A stretch of 64,000 nucleotides of DNA from QUBU01 sp014337915. GTDB lineage: Bacteria; Pseudomonadota; Gammaproteobacteria; Steroidobacterales; GCA-2729495. Position 1 is the first letter of the stretch. The number at the start of each line of letters is the position of its first letter. The position numbers and the translations under genes are program-made. Location of the stretch: assembly GCA_030263395.1 (NCBI GenBank), contig SZOW01000003.1:1-64000 (forward strand). Reading direction: 5' to 3'. Shown here piece after piece: positions 63,769 through 64,000 of the stretch. The notes beneath the pieces are model-generated. The model was given only the letters and a program-made list of their open reading frames with translations. It did not search any database and had not been told where the DNA came from.

Positions 63769-64000
63769 ATGACCGAGCGCAAGGTCGCCATCGTCACCGG
63801 CTCCGCCACCGGCGTGGGTGCCGCCGCCGCCATTATGCTCGCCGCGCGCGGCTGCAACGTCGTGGTCAACTACACGCGCAGCCAGGCCGAGGCGGAGGAA
63901 ACCGCCGCCGCCTGCCGCGCCAGGGGTGCCGACACCATCGTGTTCCAGGCCGACGTAGCCGACGATGGTGCCTGCCGCGCCATGGCCAGGGCCGCAGCCG
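63769..64000 (+). CDS. Short-chain dehydrogenase/reductase, partial
   Basis: The first 77 residues are visible before the window ends. They show the SDR Rossmann start KVAIVTGSATGVGAAAA, NVVVNYTRS and an acidic DVADDGAC motif marking the cofactor-binding part of the fold. The catalytic tyrosine and lysine lie beyond the edge. It starts 130 bases from the divergent UbiD-like gene; the gap shows no clear promoter elements or further gene. Confidence 0.85.
   Translation, partial: MTERKVAIVTGSATGVGAAAAIMLAARGCNVVVNYTRSQAEAEETAAACRARGADTIVFQADVADDGACRAMARAAA

Overview
The window is 64 kb of high-GC DNA (a sampled ordinary line is 68 % G+C) from what looks like a free-living aerobic gammaproteobacterium. 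The support is gene order: dcd-apbC-metG followed by an rnf set ending in nth; purM-purN divergent from DUF2066, a CDP-alcohol phosphatidyltransferase and hda; wrbA-DUF2069; and an aceE-aceF-lpdA pyruvate dehydrogenase operon with a lipoyl domain on the E3. The closest order cannot be fixed by eye; a Xanthomonadales/Nevskiales-like lineage is a guess. Coding density is very high, no intergenic gap exceeds about 230 bases, and many starts overlap the preceding stop (ATGA or GTGA). I found no tRNA, rRNA, CRISPR array, insertion sequence or phage gene.

Layout. 1-15.4 kb: housekeeping genes (tail of a TgpA-like protein, UMF1 transporter, rimI, uracil-DNA glycosylase, pssA, proS, lytic transglycosylase, a secreted arylsulfatase, acylphosphatase, wrbA, hda, purMN, dcd, apbC). 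15.6-20.2 kb: a HEAT-repeat Ser/Thr kinase followed closely by two PilT/PilU-family ATPases. 20.3-29.2 kb: metG, then rnfA-C-D-G-E and nth; this Rnf set has no rnfB, and RnfA and RnfE lack cysteines expected to hold the intramembrane iron-sulfur cluster. 29.2-35.0 kb: pyruvate dehydrogenase complex. 35.1-46.3 kb: M17 peptidase, RNase T, PuuD-like membrane protein, nadC, Nudix, yajQ, cyclophilin, a GAF/PAS/GGDEF/EAL protein, a lower-GC NERD-helicase and a metallo-beta-lactamase-fold hydrolase.

46.3-56.7 kb, the most striking region, is a tight nine-gene minus-strand cluster. In transcription order it encodes a PhyH-type dioxygenase, PEP mutase fused to a nucleotidyltransferase, phosphonopyruvate decarboxylase, a 2-aminoethylphosphonate-type transaminase, a second nucleotidyltransferase resembling the CMP-aminoethylphosphonate enzyme PntC, a 94-residue membrane protein, a CDP-glycerol glycerophosphotransferase-like enzyme, a YejM-like (DUF3413 plus sulfatase fold) membrane protein and a YidC/Oxa1 paralogue. 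Together they read as synthesis, possible hydroxylation, nucleotide activation and export or transfer of an aminoethylphosphonate group onto a cell-envelope polymer or lipid.

56.8-63.6 kb: a predicted beta-propeller protein, a secreted unknown, and a five-gene operon (UbiD-family decarboxylase, PanE-like reductase, aconitase-family large and small subunits, isocitrate-lyase-family enzyme) resembling a catabolic hydration-and-cleavage module. A divergent short-chain dehydrogenase is cut by the right edge.
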